A DNA stretch of 57,133 bases, taken from assembly GCF_013372625.1 (NCBI RefSeq), contig NZ_JABXFD010000497.1:1-57133 (forward strand), read 5' to 3'. A model generated the notes under the pieces. That model was given only the letters and a program-made list of their open reading frames with translations. It was not told where the DNA came from and ran no database searches. Below, in pieces: positions 8,008 through 16,534 of the stretch; the first letter of the stretch is position 1; every line of letters starts with the position of its first letter. A program made the translations under genes and the position numbers. The DNA is from Actinomadura sp. BRA 177 (GTDB taxonomy: Bacteria; Actinomycetota; Actinomycetes; Streptosporangiales; Streptosporangiaceae).

Positions 8008-10412
8008 GGCGCGCGTTCGTCGGGATCTTCGCGGCGCTGCTGTTCGCCGCCGCCCTGGTCGGGGCCTGCGGGGTGCTGCTGGAGTCGGCGTGGCGGGCGC
8101 ACGCTCCGGTGGAGCGGTACGGCGCCGCGCCGACCGTCGTCACGGGGCCGCGGAGCGTTGCCGTCAAGATGAAGCAGCTCGGGGACGCGCCGGCGGAGCA
8201 GAGCCGGCCGCTGACCGAGCCGTCTCGGGTCCCGGTCGCGGTGGCGGATCGGCTTCGGGACGTTCCAGGCGTTAAGGGTGTGGTCGCGGACGTATCGTTC
8301 CCCGTTCTGTTGTCTTCGGGACGGACGGTCACCGGCCACGGCTGGGAGTCGGCGGCACTCCGCCCCTACCTGCTGAGCGCCGGACGTGCTCCCCGCGCGG
8401 CCGACGAGGTCGTGCTGAGCCGCTCGGCCGGTGTCGCGGTGGGTGCGACCGTCCAGGTGCAGACGAACGGGACACCGCGTCCCTACCGGGTTTCCGGGCT
8501 CGTCGCGGACGGTCCCGGCGCCGCGTTCTTCACCCCTGGCACGGCGGCGGCGCTGTACGGGCACCCCGGCCAGGCGGACGCCCTCGCCGTCATCGGCGAC
8601 GCCGACGAGAACGCCCTGCGCAAGGCCGCACCGGGACTCACCGTCGCCACGGGAGCGGCGCGCGGCGACGTGGAGAACCCCGCCGTGGCGGCTGCGGCCC
8701 CCGACATCCTCCAGATGGGCGCCTCGCTCGGCGGCGTCGCCGTGATGACCGCGCTGGTCGTCGTCGGCGGACTGATCGTCCTGTCGGTGCGGGAGCGGGG
8801 CCGCGAGTTCGCGATGCTCCGCGCGATCGGCGCGACCCCGTGGCAGGTGCGGGGTCAGCTGGTGCGAGAGACGCTCAAGGCCGGTGTGCCCGCCGCGCTG
8901 GCCGGCGGCGCGCTGTCGCTGGTGCTCGGCGCCGCGATGCACGGCGTGATGGTTTGCAAGGGCGTCCTGCCGGACGGGTTCGGGCTGTCGCTCACCCCGC
9001 TGCCCGCGCTCGCCGCCGTCGCCATCACGCTGCTCGCGGCGGTCGGGACGGCGCTGATCGCATCGCTGCGCGTCTCACGGATCCGCCCGGTCGAGGCGCT
9101 GGGGGAGACGGCCGTGGAGTCGGCCGACCTGCCCCGGTGGCGCGTGATCACCGGGGTCGTCTTCCTGGTCATCGGGGTCAACGCGCTGGGGTTCTCCACC
9201 GCGTCGTCCGGATCGGCGGCGATCGCGGCGATCGGCGGGCTGGTCATGTCGCTGATCGTCGCGACAGCGTTCCTGGGGCCGCTGCTGGCCCGGTACGGCA
9301 GCCGCATCCTGGGCGGCGCCGCCCAGGCCGCCGCACCGGTGACCGGCCGCCTCGCCCGGCACAGCGCGGCCGCCGCCGCCCTGCGCGCCGGCTCCGTCAT
9401 CACCCCGGTCGCGTTGGCCGTCGCGTTCGCCGGCACACAGCTGTTCGCTCAGACGACCCTCGTCCAGGCGACGACCGAGCAGGCGGCGGCCGGGAACCGT
9501 GCCGACCAGGTGGTGGTGTCCGCCGGGCCGGGGCTTCCGACGGACGTCGCCGAGGCCGCGCGCCGCCTGCCCGGCGTCCCCGCCGCCACCCCCGTCAACC
9601 GCACCACCGTGCTCATGAAGGTGAAGGAGTTGGGCGACGAGACCCTCACCTCGCTGCCGGCGCGCGGCATCGGCGCGTCCGCCGACGCCACACTGGACCC
9701 TGGCGTGACGTCCGGCAGCCTCCGCGACCTGCGCGGCAACACCGTCGCGCTGGGCAGCGACGTCGCGGGCGGCCTGCACGTCGGCTCAACTGCGCGGCTC
9801 TGGCTGGGGGACGGCACCCGGATCGACGCCCGCGTCGTCGCCGTCTACGAGCGCGGCCTGGGGCTTGGGAACGTCCTGCTGCCGCACGACCTCGTTGCCG
9901 CGCACTCGTCCACAGGCTTGGACGATCACGTCCTCGTGCGGGGCAAGGCCGACCTGAGTTCTGTCACGTCCGCCTACACCGGCGTCCAGGCGGTCGATCG
10001 TGACGCCTACGGCGCGAGCCTGTCGCAGGAGATCCGGCTGCAGGGCTTCTTCAACAAGGTCGTCGTCGCGGCCATCGGCGGGTTCATCCTCATCGGCGTC
10101 GTCACCACGCTCGCGCTGGCCACCGCTGCGCGGCGCCGCGAACTGCGCCTGCTGCGCCTCGTCGGGACGACCCGCCGCCAGGTCCTGCGGATGCTGCACC
10201 TGGAGGCCGGCATCGTCCTCGGCACCGGCATCGTGATCGGAGTCGCCATCGCGGCCGTGACGCTCATGACGTTCGCCTTCGCCGTCCGCGGCCTGCCGCT
10301 GCCCACGATCTCCCCGGTCGCCTGCGCGACCGTCCTCCTCGCGGTCGCCGGTTCAGGCGCCGCGGCCATTGTCGTCCCGGCGCGGCTCATGCTGCGCCGC
10401 CGCACCTCCTGA
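8004..10412 (+). CDS. FtsX-like ABC permease, two tandem FtsX domains
   Basis: An 802-residue permease starting at GTG 8004, which overlaps the ATPase stop. It begins with one membrane helix (FVGIFAALLFAAALVGACGV), has a large extracytoplasmic region, then a first FtsX domain (LSVRERGREFAMLRAIGATPWQVRG cytoplasmic loop, written in part) near residue 250, a second extracytoplasmic region, and a second FtsX domain near the C-terminus (LATAARRRELRLLRLVGTTR loop). This duplicated ten-helix architecture is the standard actinobacterial type, so one polypeptide makes the whole channel. No separate membrane fusion protein is present, as expected for a Gram-positive. Confidence 0.92.
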   Translation: MRRAFVGIFAALLFAAALVGACGVLLESAWRAHAPVERYGAAPTVVTGPRSVAVKMKQLGDAPAEQSRPLTEPSRVPVAVADRLRDVPGVKGVVADVSFPVLLSSGRTVTGHGWESAALRPYLLSAGRAPRAADEVVLSRSAGVAVGATVQVQTNGTPRPYRVSGLVADGPGAAFFTPGTAAALYGHPGQADALAVIGDADENALRKAAPGLTVATGAARGDVENPAVAAAAPDILQMGASLGGVAVMTALVVVGGLIVLSVRERGREFAMLRAIGATPWQVRGQLVRETLKAGVPAALAGGALSLVLGAAMHGVMVCKGVLPDGFGLSLTPLPALAAVAITLLAAVGTALIASLRVSRIRPVEALGETAVESADLPRWRVITGVVFLVIGVNALGFSTASSGSAAIAAIGGLVMSLIVATAFLGPLLARYGSRILGGAAQAAAPVTGRLARHSAAAAALRAGSVITPVALAVAFAGTQLFAQTTLVQATTEQAAAGNRADQVVVSAGPGLPTDVAEAARRLPGVPAATPVNRTTVLMKVKELGDETLTSLPARGIGASADATLDPGVTSGSLRDLRGNTVALGSDVAGGLHVGSTARLWLGDGTRIDARVVAVYERGLGLGNVLLPHDLVAAHSSTGLDDHVLVRGKADLSSVTSAYTGVQAVDRDAYGASLSQEIRLQGFFNKVVVAAIGGFILIGVVTTLALATAARRRELRLLRLVGTTRRQVLRMLHLEAGIVLGTGIVIGVAIAAVTLMTFAFAVRGLPLPTISPVACATVLLAVAGSGAAAIVVPARLMLRRRTS

Positions 10413-10424
10413 AAGGCACCGCAG

Positions 10425-10592
10425 ATGAACAACCGCACCCGCTGGACGATCGTCGCCATCCTCATCGCGATCAACGCCGTCTCGAACGCCGCCCTCGGTG
10501 ACACCTGGCTCGCGATCGCCGTCAGCGCACTCACCGGCCTTCCCGCCATCGCGCTGGTGATCGACTACTTCGTCCGCGCCCGCCGAACCTGA
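10425..10592 (+). CDS. Small two-helix membrane protein, 55 aa
   Basis: ATG at 10425, 12 bases after the permease stop and in the same direction, opens a 55-residue frame: MNNRTRWT, then a hydrophobic helix (IVAILIAINAVSNAALG), a short turn with DTW, and a second helix (LAIAVSALTGLPAIALVIDY) ending in FVRARRT. Positive residues at both ends suggest both termini are inside. GCAC at 10415-10421 is not a strong ribosome site, so it may depend on coupling with the permease. It overlaps the 3' end of the convergent decarboxylase gene by 28 bases. Possibly an accessory subunit of the exporter; function unknown. Confidence 0.65.
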   Translation: MNNRTRWTIVAILIAINAVSNAALGDTWLAIAVSALTGLPAIALVIDYFVRARRT

Positions 10593-12016
10593 CCCTTGCG
10601 CGCCTCACCCACGGCTTGGACGAGTTCCTCGATGTCGGCGGCCGTGGTGCGGTGGCTGATGACGCAGGCCCGGAGGGCGGCGCGTCCGCCCAGGTCGACG
10701 GGACTGATCCACGCGCGCCCGCTCTGGACGACCGTCCGGGCGAGCGCGTCGTGGTGCTCCCACGTCGCGGTACCGGGATCGGCGAAGCAGACGACGGGGA
10801 GCGGGGTGTCGTTGACGATGTCCCAGCCTTTCTCGGCGAGCCTGCCGCGCAGCGCGTCCGCCAGGTCGGCGTCGCGTTCGAGTTGCTCGGCGTACCCTTC
10901 GCGGCCGGCGACGGCGAGGCTCAGGAACAGCTTGAGGCCCATGAACCGGCGCGACCACTGCTGGCCGGACGTGTAGGGGTCCACGGTGTCGGGGATCTCG
11001 GCCGGCATGTAGGACGTGGTGACCCGGAACGTCTCCGCAAGGCCCTCCCCATCGGTGCACAGGAAGGCGCCCGCACCCATCGGGACGCTCAGCCACTTGT
11101 GCGCGTCCACCGTGATCGAGTCGGCACGCTCGATGCCGGACAGCGCGGGCCGCAACCGGTCGGACAACGCCGCCGCGCCCCCGTAGGCGGCGTCGACGTG
11201 GAACCGCAGTCCCTCGTCGTGACACAGGTCGGCGAGATCGTGCAGAGGATCGATGACTCCGGCGGCCGTGGTCCCGGCGGTCGCGACGACGAGGAACGGC
11301 AGATCGCCTCGCGCCCGGTCGGCGGCGATCTGCTCGGCCAGGACTCTCGTATCCATGCGCAGGTCGGGACGGGTGGGGACGAGGCGAACGGCGTCCCGTC
11401 CGAGCCCGGTGGCGTGCGCGATCTTCAACCAGGCCAGGTGGCTCTCCGCTGACGCGTACATGACCGGACGGCCTTTCAGCGCCCGCAAACCCCCTTCGCC
11501 GTACTCCGGCCACGTCTTCGTGAGCGCCAGCAGCACCGCAGTCATGTTCGCCTCAGCGCCACCGCTGGTGAACGACCCGGCGACGGCTTCTTCCGGATAG
11601 CCGAGCCGTCCGCCCAGGAAACGCAGCAGATGCGCCTCGATCTCCACCGCCGCCGGCGCGTGCGACCAAGCGGCGAGCTGCGGGTTGAACGCGGCGGCGA
11701 GCGTCTCGCCAACGACGCCCATCTGTGTCGGCGTCGGGTTGAACAGCCCGAAGTAGCGCGGATGGGTCGTATGGACGGTGGTCGTGCGCAGCAGCCCGGC
11801 CACGTCCTCGATCACGTCCAGGGCGGGTGTTGGACGATCGAAGCCGTAAGCGCCGACCGCGTCCCGCAGATCTCGGACGTCCACCGGCACGCTCACGTCT
11901 CGCCCGGCGATCTGCCGACGCTCGTCCTCAAGCAGGTCAACGACATGTCGCCACAGCTGCGCAGCTGCCGCCGGCTGCGGGTCGAAGGAGTCTCGTCCAA
12001 AAGGGAAATGATCCAT
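10565..12016 (-). CDS. PLP-dependent group II decarboxylase
   Basis: A 483-residue fold type I PLP enzyme of the aromatic-L-amino-acid / glutamate / diaminobutyrate decarboxylase group (PF00282). Seen: HPRYFGLFNPTPTQMG near residue 80, the FTSGGAEANMTAVLLA phosphate-binding turn near 140, ASAESHLAW (His stacking on the cofactor), FHVDAAYGG (Asp to the pyridine N), and the Schiff-base Lys in TVDAHKWLSVPMG near residue 300. The NPT in place of the usual NP-ATP of tyrosine/DOPA enzymes leaves substrate open. ATG 12016 follows GAGGG. Divergent from the AraC-type regulator, which may control it. Confidence 0.9.
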   Translation of the reverse strand: MDHFPFGRDSFDPQPAAAAQLWRHVVDLLEDERRQIAGRDVSVPVDVRDLRDAVGAYGFDRPTPALDVIEDVAGLLRTTTVHTTHPRYFGLFNPTPTQMGVVGETLAAAFNPQLAAWSHAPAAVEIEAHLLRFLGGRLGYPEEAVAGSFTSGGAEANMTAVLLALTKTWPEYGEGGLRALKGRPVMYASAESHLAWLKIAHATGLGRDAVRLVPTRPDLRMDTRVLAEQIAADRARGDLPFLVVATAGTTAAGVIDPLHDLADLCHDEGLRFHVDAAYGGAAALSDRLRPALSGIERADSITVDAHKWLSVPMGAGAFLCTDGEGLAETFRVTTSYMPAEIPDTVDPYTSGQQWSRRFMGLKLFLSLAVAGREGYAEQLERDADLADALRGRLAEKGWDIVNDTPLPVVCFADPGTATWEHHDALARTVVQSGRAWISPVDLGGRAALRACVISHRTTAADIEELVQAVGEARKGQVRRARTK

Positions 12017-12087
12017 GCCACCGACCCTCGCGCTCACGCACACATGGGCCAAGTGGCAGCATTGACCACCATCGCTAAATTAGTGAC

Positions 12088-13029
12088 ATGCACAAACTCG
12101 CCGTCGCCGTCGCCGCCGGGGTGCCGATCTTCGAACTGGCGATCCCGTGCGAGGTGTTCGGATACGAACGCCCAGGTCTCACCGACTGGTGGTACGACTT
12201 CCGCCTCTGCGCAGCCCCCGGCACCCGCACGGCCGCAGGATTCGCCGCACCCGCCGCACACGGCCTTGACGCCCTCGCCGAAGCCGACACCGTCGTGATC
12301 CCAGCCTGCGCGAACGTCATCGACAAGCAGCCGCCGGACCTGGTCGAAGCCGTCCGGACGGCCCACGCCAACGGCGCCCGCATCGTCTCGCTCTGCACGG
12401 GCGCCTTCGTCCTCGCCGCCGCCGGACTCCTGGACGGACGTCCGGCAACGACCCACTGGATGCACGCCGACCAACTGGTCGCACGCCACCCGGAAGTCAG
12501 GGTGGACGCGTCCGTCCTCTACATCGACGACGGCGACGTCTTGACCAGCGCGGGCACCGCCGCCGGGCTCGACCTGTGCCTGCACGTAGTCCGTAACGAC
12601 CACGGCGCCGCAGTCGCCAGTGCCCTCGCAAAACGCCTGGTGATGCCCGCACACCGTCCTGGAGGCCAGGCTCAGTACATCGATGCGCAACCCGTCCACG
12701 AGGCTGACGAGCTAGGCCCGCTCCTCGACTGGGCCCGCCGAAACCTGCACGAACCCCTGACCGTGACCGCCCTAGCCCGTCGAGCCAACGTCACCACCCG
12801 CACCATGATCCGCCGCTTCCACGCCACCACCGGCACAACCCCCATGGCCTGGCTGCGCGGCATCCGCATCGACCACGCCCGCGAACTGCTGGAGACGACG
12901 ACGCTCCCCATCGACCAGATAGCCGCCCACTCCGGCCTGGGCAGCCCCGCGAACCTCCGCCACCACTTCACCCGCACCGTAGGCGTCCCCCCGACCACCT
13001 ACCGCCGCACCTTCTCGAACGCACACTGA
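12088..13029 (+). CDS. GlxA-type AraC regulator with DJ-1/PfpI domain
   Basis: A 313-residue transcription factor. The N-terminal half is a DJ-1/PfpI-like (class I glutamine amidotransferase fold) domain with the nucleophile-elbow stretch SLCTGAFVLAAAGLLDGR near residue 105 and the TTHW that follows it in GlxA relatives. The C-terminal 100 residues are an AraC double helix-turn-helix, with LARRANVTTRTMIRRF and IAAHSGLGSPANLRHHF. These regulators often sense small metabolites through the DJ-1 domain. It starts 71 bases from the divergent decarboxylase start, so that gene is its most likely target. Its last 31 bases overlap the convergent phosphotransferase pseudogene. Confidence 0.92.
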   Translation: MHKLAVAVAAGVPIFELAIPCEVFGYERPGLTDWWYDFRLCAAPGTRTAAGFAAPAAHGLDALAEADTVVIPACANVIDKQPPDLVEAVRTAHANGARIVSLCTGAFVLAAAGLLDGRPATTHWMHADQLVARHPEVRVDASVLYIDDGDVLTSAGTAAGLDLCLHVVRNDHGAAVASALAKRLVMPAHRPGGQAQYIDAQPVHEADELGPLLDWARRNLHEPLTVTALARRANVTTRTMIRRFHATTGTTPMAWLRGIRIDHARELLETTTLPIDQIAAHSGLGSPANLRHHFTRTVGVPPTTYRRTFSNAH

Positions 13030-13846
13030 TCGCGCCGATGCATCGCCCACCGTTGAGCGGCGCCCACAACAGCCCTCGACCAAGGATGCGAAACCGACCA
13101 GAACGCCTCCAGCCATGTCGTGGCAAGGAGCCGCGCGTAGTAGTCGATCACCGTGGGATCGGCGGCCTTCCGCGCGTCCAGGCCGCTCACGATGGCTTCC
13201 GCGTCGCGCGGCTCGTGTCCGCACGCCACCAGGTTCACCACCAGGTCGGCCGGGTTCACGAACGACGCGCCCCGCGACGCCATGCCCCAGTCGACCAACG
13301 TTGCGCCGTCTTGCCTCGCGAGGACGTTCCCCGGTTGAGGTCGGTGTGCAACAGCGCTATACCGGCGAGACGTGACAGGCGTTGGGGCGCAACGGCGTAG
13401 TCGCTCCACCGCCCTTCGAACCACATGAGGCCCACATCGTCTGGGACGGTCAGCACGTCCAGCGCGGCGAGGACGTCCAGGACGGCGTCCAGGTCCGGGG
13501 AGTCGGGGGAGTAGTTCGCCCGGCGCCCCTCCACGTGCTCGAATTCCAGCAGCCGCCACCCTGCGGCGGTCACGTCACAGACCAGAGCGGGGGCGATCGC
13601 GGCGACGTGCGGCGCGACGGCGGCCTCCCGGTCGAGCTGTGCGACCGCGCGCTCGTCCTCAAGAGGTGCGCCCTTGAAGAAGACGCGACCCGTGCGGGTC
13701 CGCCCGACCAACGCGAGCGCCGACCGGCGTCCCTGCGTGATGGACTCCGTTTCGACCAGTGTGCCGACGCACCCGTGGACCGTTTCGCGCAGTTCGGACA
13801 GCAGGCCCTCCCACCCGATGCGGTCCATGAGGGGAGAGCCTGCCAT
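12999..13846 (-). pseudogene. Phosphotransferase (APH-like kinase) split by a one-base frameshift
   Basis: Two frames together make one aminoglycoside/choline-kinase-like protein of about 282 residues. Frame one carries the N-lobe (RTRTGRVFFKGAPLEDERAV with the ATP-binding Lys) and runs into LLHTDLN; frame two continues GNVLARQDGATLVDWGMASR, the metal-binding DW segment, and the rest of the C-lobe. Adding one C to the CCGGGG run at 13329-13334 restores H-T-D-L-N-P-G-N-V, the Brenner motif. So the gene was intact until a single-base loss, or this is a base-call error. Start ATG 13846 is tentative; 13828 is an alternative. It lies downstream of small proteins A and B and matches the kinase fragment at 44502-44927. 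Confidence 0.8.
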
Positions 13847-13959
13847 GCGATCTCGCACCCTGTGCCTTGACGACACACGGGTTGGGTGGCCGGCACGGGT
13901 GGGAGGCCCTGGCTCCGCGCGTTTGCCAAGGGGTGCGGAGTTCGTAGGACGGACGGTGC

Positions 13960-14000
13960 CCGCCGCGCGGCCTGCCGGGGGGGCGAGGACCGCGCGGCGG
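13960..14000 (-). terminator. Hairpin after small protein B
   Basis: CCGCCGCGCGG (13960-13970) and its perfect complement (13990-14000) enclose a 19-base loop. It begins 4 bases after the stop of the small protein B gene and so separates it from the phosphotransferase pseudogene on the same strand. Confidence 0.6.
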
Positions 14001-14003
14001 TGT

Positions 14004-14207
14004 TCAGTGGGACGCCACCCGCAGGTGCCAGTCGACCAAGGCCGCGAGCTGCTCTTCGCTGGCCGCCTCGATCAGGCTTGGTCCTCGTCGTCCCGGCAGC
14101 ATGGCCCACCAGCTCCCGGTGGCCTTGCCGTGCCAGTGCACGATGTGCTTCGGGATCGGTGGTGGGACGGCGATGGGCGGGATGTCCGTCCGGGTGTCGG
14201 CGATCAC
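14004..14207 (-). CDS. Small protein B (GKATGSWWA family), 67 aa
   Basis: GTG at 14207 overlaps the stop of small protein A (GTGA), so the two are coupled. The 67-residue product has a Pro/Ile-rich start (IPPIAVPPPIPK), then HWHGKATGSWWAMLPGRRGP and LIEAASEEQLAALVDWHL. The GKATGSWWA block and the following (L/V)-E-A-A-S-x-x-x-L segment recur in the protein at 42996-43244, so this is a genuine family. No known domain is recognised. Soluble, no cysteines. Part of a cassette with an XRE regulator, divergent at 14628. Confidence 0.7.
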   Translation of the reverse strand: MIADTRTDIPPIAVPPPIPKHIVHWHGKATGSWWAMLPGRRGPSLIEAASEEQLAALVDWHLRVASH

Positions 14208-14434
14208 GACGACTCGATCTTGGCGGTGGCGTTCAGGAGCTCGCGCAGCCGCTCGGCCGACACGGCGCGCACCCACGAGACGCCGCCGCCGGACGGGTAT
14301 CGGAACGGCATCCGCCTGGCCTCCCACGCGAGATCGAGGGCGTCCGGAGCGTTGTGGTGGAACGCCCAGTCGGGGAAGTCGGTGCGCAGCCCCGTCAACG
14401 CCTCCAACGCCGTCGAGTTCGGTACGTTGCTCAT
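14204..14434 (-). CDS. Small protein A (FPxW family), 76 aa
   Basis: A 76-residue soluble protein beginning MSNVPNSTALEALTGLRTDF. ATG 14434 has CGGAG 8-12 bases upstream. It shares with the protein at 42589-42996 a start of the form A-L-(x)n-L-x-x-(E/D)-FP-(G/D)-W and a later S-x-x-(E/L)-LR-x-LL segment; that paralogue is longer by about 60 residues at the C-terminus. No known domain is recognised. It is preceded by the conserved hairpin leader at 14457-14514 and transcribed divergently from the XRE regulator. Function unknown; by analogy with WhiJ/AbaA-type loci, small partners of XRE regulators may modulate them. Confidence 0.7.
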   Translation of the reverse strand: MSNVPNSTALEALTGLRTDFPDWAFHHNAPDALDLAWEARRMPFRYPSGGGVSWVRAVSAERLRELLNATAKIESS

Positions 14435-14456
14435 AGCCGGACTCCGTTTCCGGTCA

Positions 14457-14514
14457 GGCCCCGGAACCCCCGGCGTTCGCCCGCCGGCCGGGGCCGTCTT
14501 TGTGTCTGCGACAC
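14457..14514 (-). repeat. Conserved hairpin leader, copy 1
   Basis: Read on the minus strand this is GTGTCGCAGACAC (a GTGTC/GACAC dyad) followed by a nested stem: outer GGCCCCGG/CCGGGGCC, inner CCGGCG-GGCGAA-CGCCGG. It lies 23 bases before small protein A. Nearly the same sequence precedes the paralogous gene at 42589 and occurs without a gene at 40893-40968. Conservation of sequence and pairing far exceeds that of the flanking spacer, so it is a functional RNA leader or an operator array, not a chance hairpin. Confidence 0.75.
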
Positions 14515-14528
14515 CTTTCGCCTCACAC

Positions 14529-14627
14529 TTGACCGCAACTCCCTGTAGCGTGAAAGGCACTGTCCGCTGGCCCCCGGTGCGGGCAGCGAAGGGCAACGGG
14601 CCAACCCGGGGCGAAACGGGTGAGGTG
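14529..14627 (+). promoter_or_regulatory. XRE leader: conserved promoter block and pre-start block
   Basis: Two short blocks are shared with other XRE genes here. Block P (14544-14566, TGTAGCGTGAAAGGCACTG) has an actinomycete -10-like TAGCGT and a TTGACC 11 bases before it; similar blocks lie at 40838-40858 (minus) and 17642-17664. Block L (14605-14630) ends in the start codon and is identical over 26 bases to 40805-40830 on the other strand. The ACCCG/CGGGT arms in block L could fold over the ribosome site. The 11-base gap is too short for a classical -35, so the TTGACC may be an operator. Confidence 0.5.
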
Positions 14628-15983
14628 ATGACGACCTTCGGTGCGAAGTTGCGCGCCCTCATGGCCGAGCGCCAGATCAGTCAGCGCAAACTGGCCAAAC
14701 TCGTCCCCTGCAACGACGGCCACCTGTCAAAGCTGGCCAACGACCGCAAGCGCCCGTCCCCCGAACTCGCCGCGCGGCTCGACGAACTCCTCGACGCGGA
14801 CGGCGAGTTGGCGGTGCTCATACCTGAGCGTCCCGTTTCCCCGGCCAGCGGCCGCAGCATGTGTGATGACACCACCTCAGCAGGTCAGGGGGCGCTCAAC
14901 GTCACTGCGTCCGGGACAGGTGGAGAACACCTCTTCAGGATGGTTGACGCGGGCGGTGACAATGTGACCGTGGATCGTCGCGCATTACTCGGACTCATGG
15001 CCGCCGCCACAGCGAGCGCTCTTCATGACACCGAACCGCTCCGCGAGGTCTTCGAAACGGCGCTCGCTTCGGACGCCGGTGACCGTGATGCGGACGCCTG
15101 GGAGCGCATCGCCCACAGCTACGCTCGCGAGGTTGGTTGGGCCGCCGACAGCGTTCTGCGGCCGGATCTAACCGCCGATTTCGCTGAGCTGACGCGGCTG
15201 CTGCCAACTGTGCGCGGAGCCACTCGGACTCGTCTGATCCATGTTGCTGCGCAGATGGCGGCGCTCATGGCCATCACGCTCACCAACGCCGGTGAGGGCC
15301 GAGTCGCGCGCCGTTGGTGGCGCACCGCCGCCCGTGCGGCTGACCAGACCGGTGACCACCGGATCGCCGCGCTCGTCCGGGGGCGAGCCGCCGTCTTCGC
15401 CCTGTATGCCGAGACGCCGCGACTGTCGGTGTTGGAGGCGGCCGAGGACGCCATCGCAGTCGGTCAGGGAAAGGCTTGCACCGGGGTGGTCTCCGGGTAT
15501 GCCGCCAAGGCGCAGGCACTCGCCGAACTAGGCCGCCATGAAGAGGCAATCGCGGTGCTCGCCGACGTGCGCGGCATCTTCGAGCAACTGCCCGACGCCG
15601 TGGGCCGGGACCGAGGCAGCCAGTGGGGCTGGTCGGACGGCCGTCTCCATTACGTCACCAGCCTCGTCCACACCTGCGCGGGGAATGTCGAGTCAGGGCA
15701 AGCCGCGCAGGACGCGGCGCTGGCGGTCTACCCGAACCGCAACTGGCAGGCTCGTGGGCAAGTCGAGATGCATCGCGTCGGTGTCCTGATGTGCGCGGGC
15801 GATGTCGACGAGGGGGCCCGGCATATGACGCGAGTGCTGGAGGGGCTACCGGCCGAGCAGCGCAGTGACGGGCTGGTGCGAGGAAGCGCGCTGACCTCGT
15901 TGCGGCTCGTGGATCCCGCCGAGAGCGCGCGGGCTTCGGTGCGGCAGGCACGTGAGTTGCTCACATCGACAGGAGGACGATGA
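14628..15983 (+). CDS. XRE-family regulator with TPR-like C-terminus (copy 1)
   Basis: A 451-residue DNA-binding regulator. Residues 1-60 are a Cro/C1 helix-turn-helix (LRALMAERQISQRKLAKLVP, then GHLSKLANDRKRPSPELA). After a variable linker comes VDRRALLGLMAAATASALH, a conserved block in this family that mimics a Tat motif but lies in a cytoplasmic protein. The rest is helical, TPR-like repeats, for ligand or partner sensing. ATG 14628 (GTG 14625 possible) lies in GAGGTGATG. It is followed with 4-base overlap by a GNAT gene and sits divergent to small proteins A and B. Confidence 0.88.
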   Translation: MTTFGAKLRALMAERQISQRKLAKLVPCNDGHLSKLANDRKRPSPELAARLDELLDADGELAVLIPERPVSPASGRSMCDDTTSAGQGALNVTASGTGGEHLFRMVDAGGDNVTVDRRALLGLMAAATASALHDTEPLREVFETALASDAGDRDADAWERIAHSYAREVGWAADSVLRPDLTADFAELTRLLPTVRGATRTRLIHVAAQMAALMAITLTNAGEGRVARRWWRTAARAADQTGDHRIAALVRGRAAVFALYAETPRLSVLEAAEDAIAVGQGKACTGVVSGYAAKAQALAELGRHEEAIAVLADVRGIFEQLPDAVGRDRGSQWGWSDGRLHYVTSLVHTCAGNVESGQAAQDAALAVYPNRNWQARGQVEMHRVGVLMCAGDVDEGARHMTRVLEGLPAEQRSDGLVRGSALTSLRLVDPAESARASVRQARELLTSTGGR

Positions 15984-16534
15984 CCCAGGACGTTGGCTTC
16001 ACCCGCCACGACCCGGCAGAGGCCGAGCAGAATCTCGAAAGCGTGATCGTGCCCGTCTACGTCGCGTCGCATGAGGATGTGACCGACAGGCCGTTTTACT
16101 CGGCGGAGCGGTTCGCTGAGCGGTTCGTGAACTACGCCAAGGCCCCGGGGTTCGAGATCGTCGTCGCGTCCATCGGCGGCGAGCCGGTGGGGCAGGCGTT
16201 CGGGTACGCGTTGCCGGTCGCTGCCCGTTGGTGGGACGGACTGACCACGCCGGTGCCGGACGGGTTCACCACCGAGACGGGGTCACGGACATTCGCGCTC
16301 AACGAGTTGATGGTCGTCCCGGCATGGCAGGGCAAAGGCGTCGCGCACGCCCTTCACGACGCGCTATTGGATGGGCGCCGTGAAAAGCGCGCGACGCTGC
16401 TGGTGCGTGAAGACAACGAGTCGGCGCAGCGGGCGTATGCGCGGTGGGGGTGGCGGAAGGTCGGCAAGTCGCAGCCGTTCCCCGACTCGCCGCACTTCGA
16501 CGCAATGATCCTCGACCTCCCGCTGAGCCGTTAG
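15980..16534 (+). CDS. GNAT family N-acetyltransferase
   Basis: A 184-residue acetyltransferase. Acetyl-CoA-binding motif A is visible as LNELMVVPAWQGKGVAHALH near residue 110 (the Q/R-x-x-G-x-G/A loop is QGKGVA), followed by DNESAQRAYARWGWRKVGK, the C-terminal strand of GNATs. Start ATG 15980 overlaps the XRE stop (ATGA), so the regulator and enzyme are coupled. The substrate is unknown; protein, aminoglycoside or small-amine acetylation are all seen in the family. Its stop overlaps the convergent methyltransferase stop by 4 bases. Confidence 0.88.
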   Translation: MTQDVGFTRHDPAEAEQNLESVIVPVYVASHEDVTDRPFYSAERFAERFVNYAKAPGFEIVVASIGGEPVGQAFGYALPVAARWWDGLTTPVPDGFTTETGSRTFALNELMVVPAWQGKGVAHALHDALLDGRREKRATLLVREDNESAQRAYARWGWRKVGKSQPFPDSPHFDAMILDLPLSR

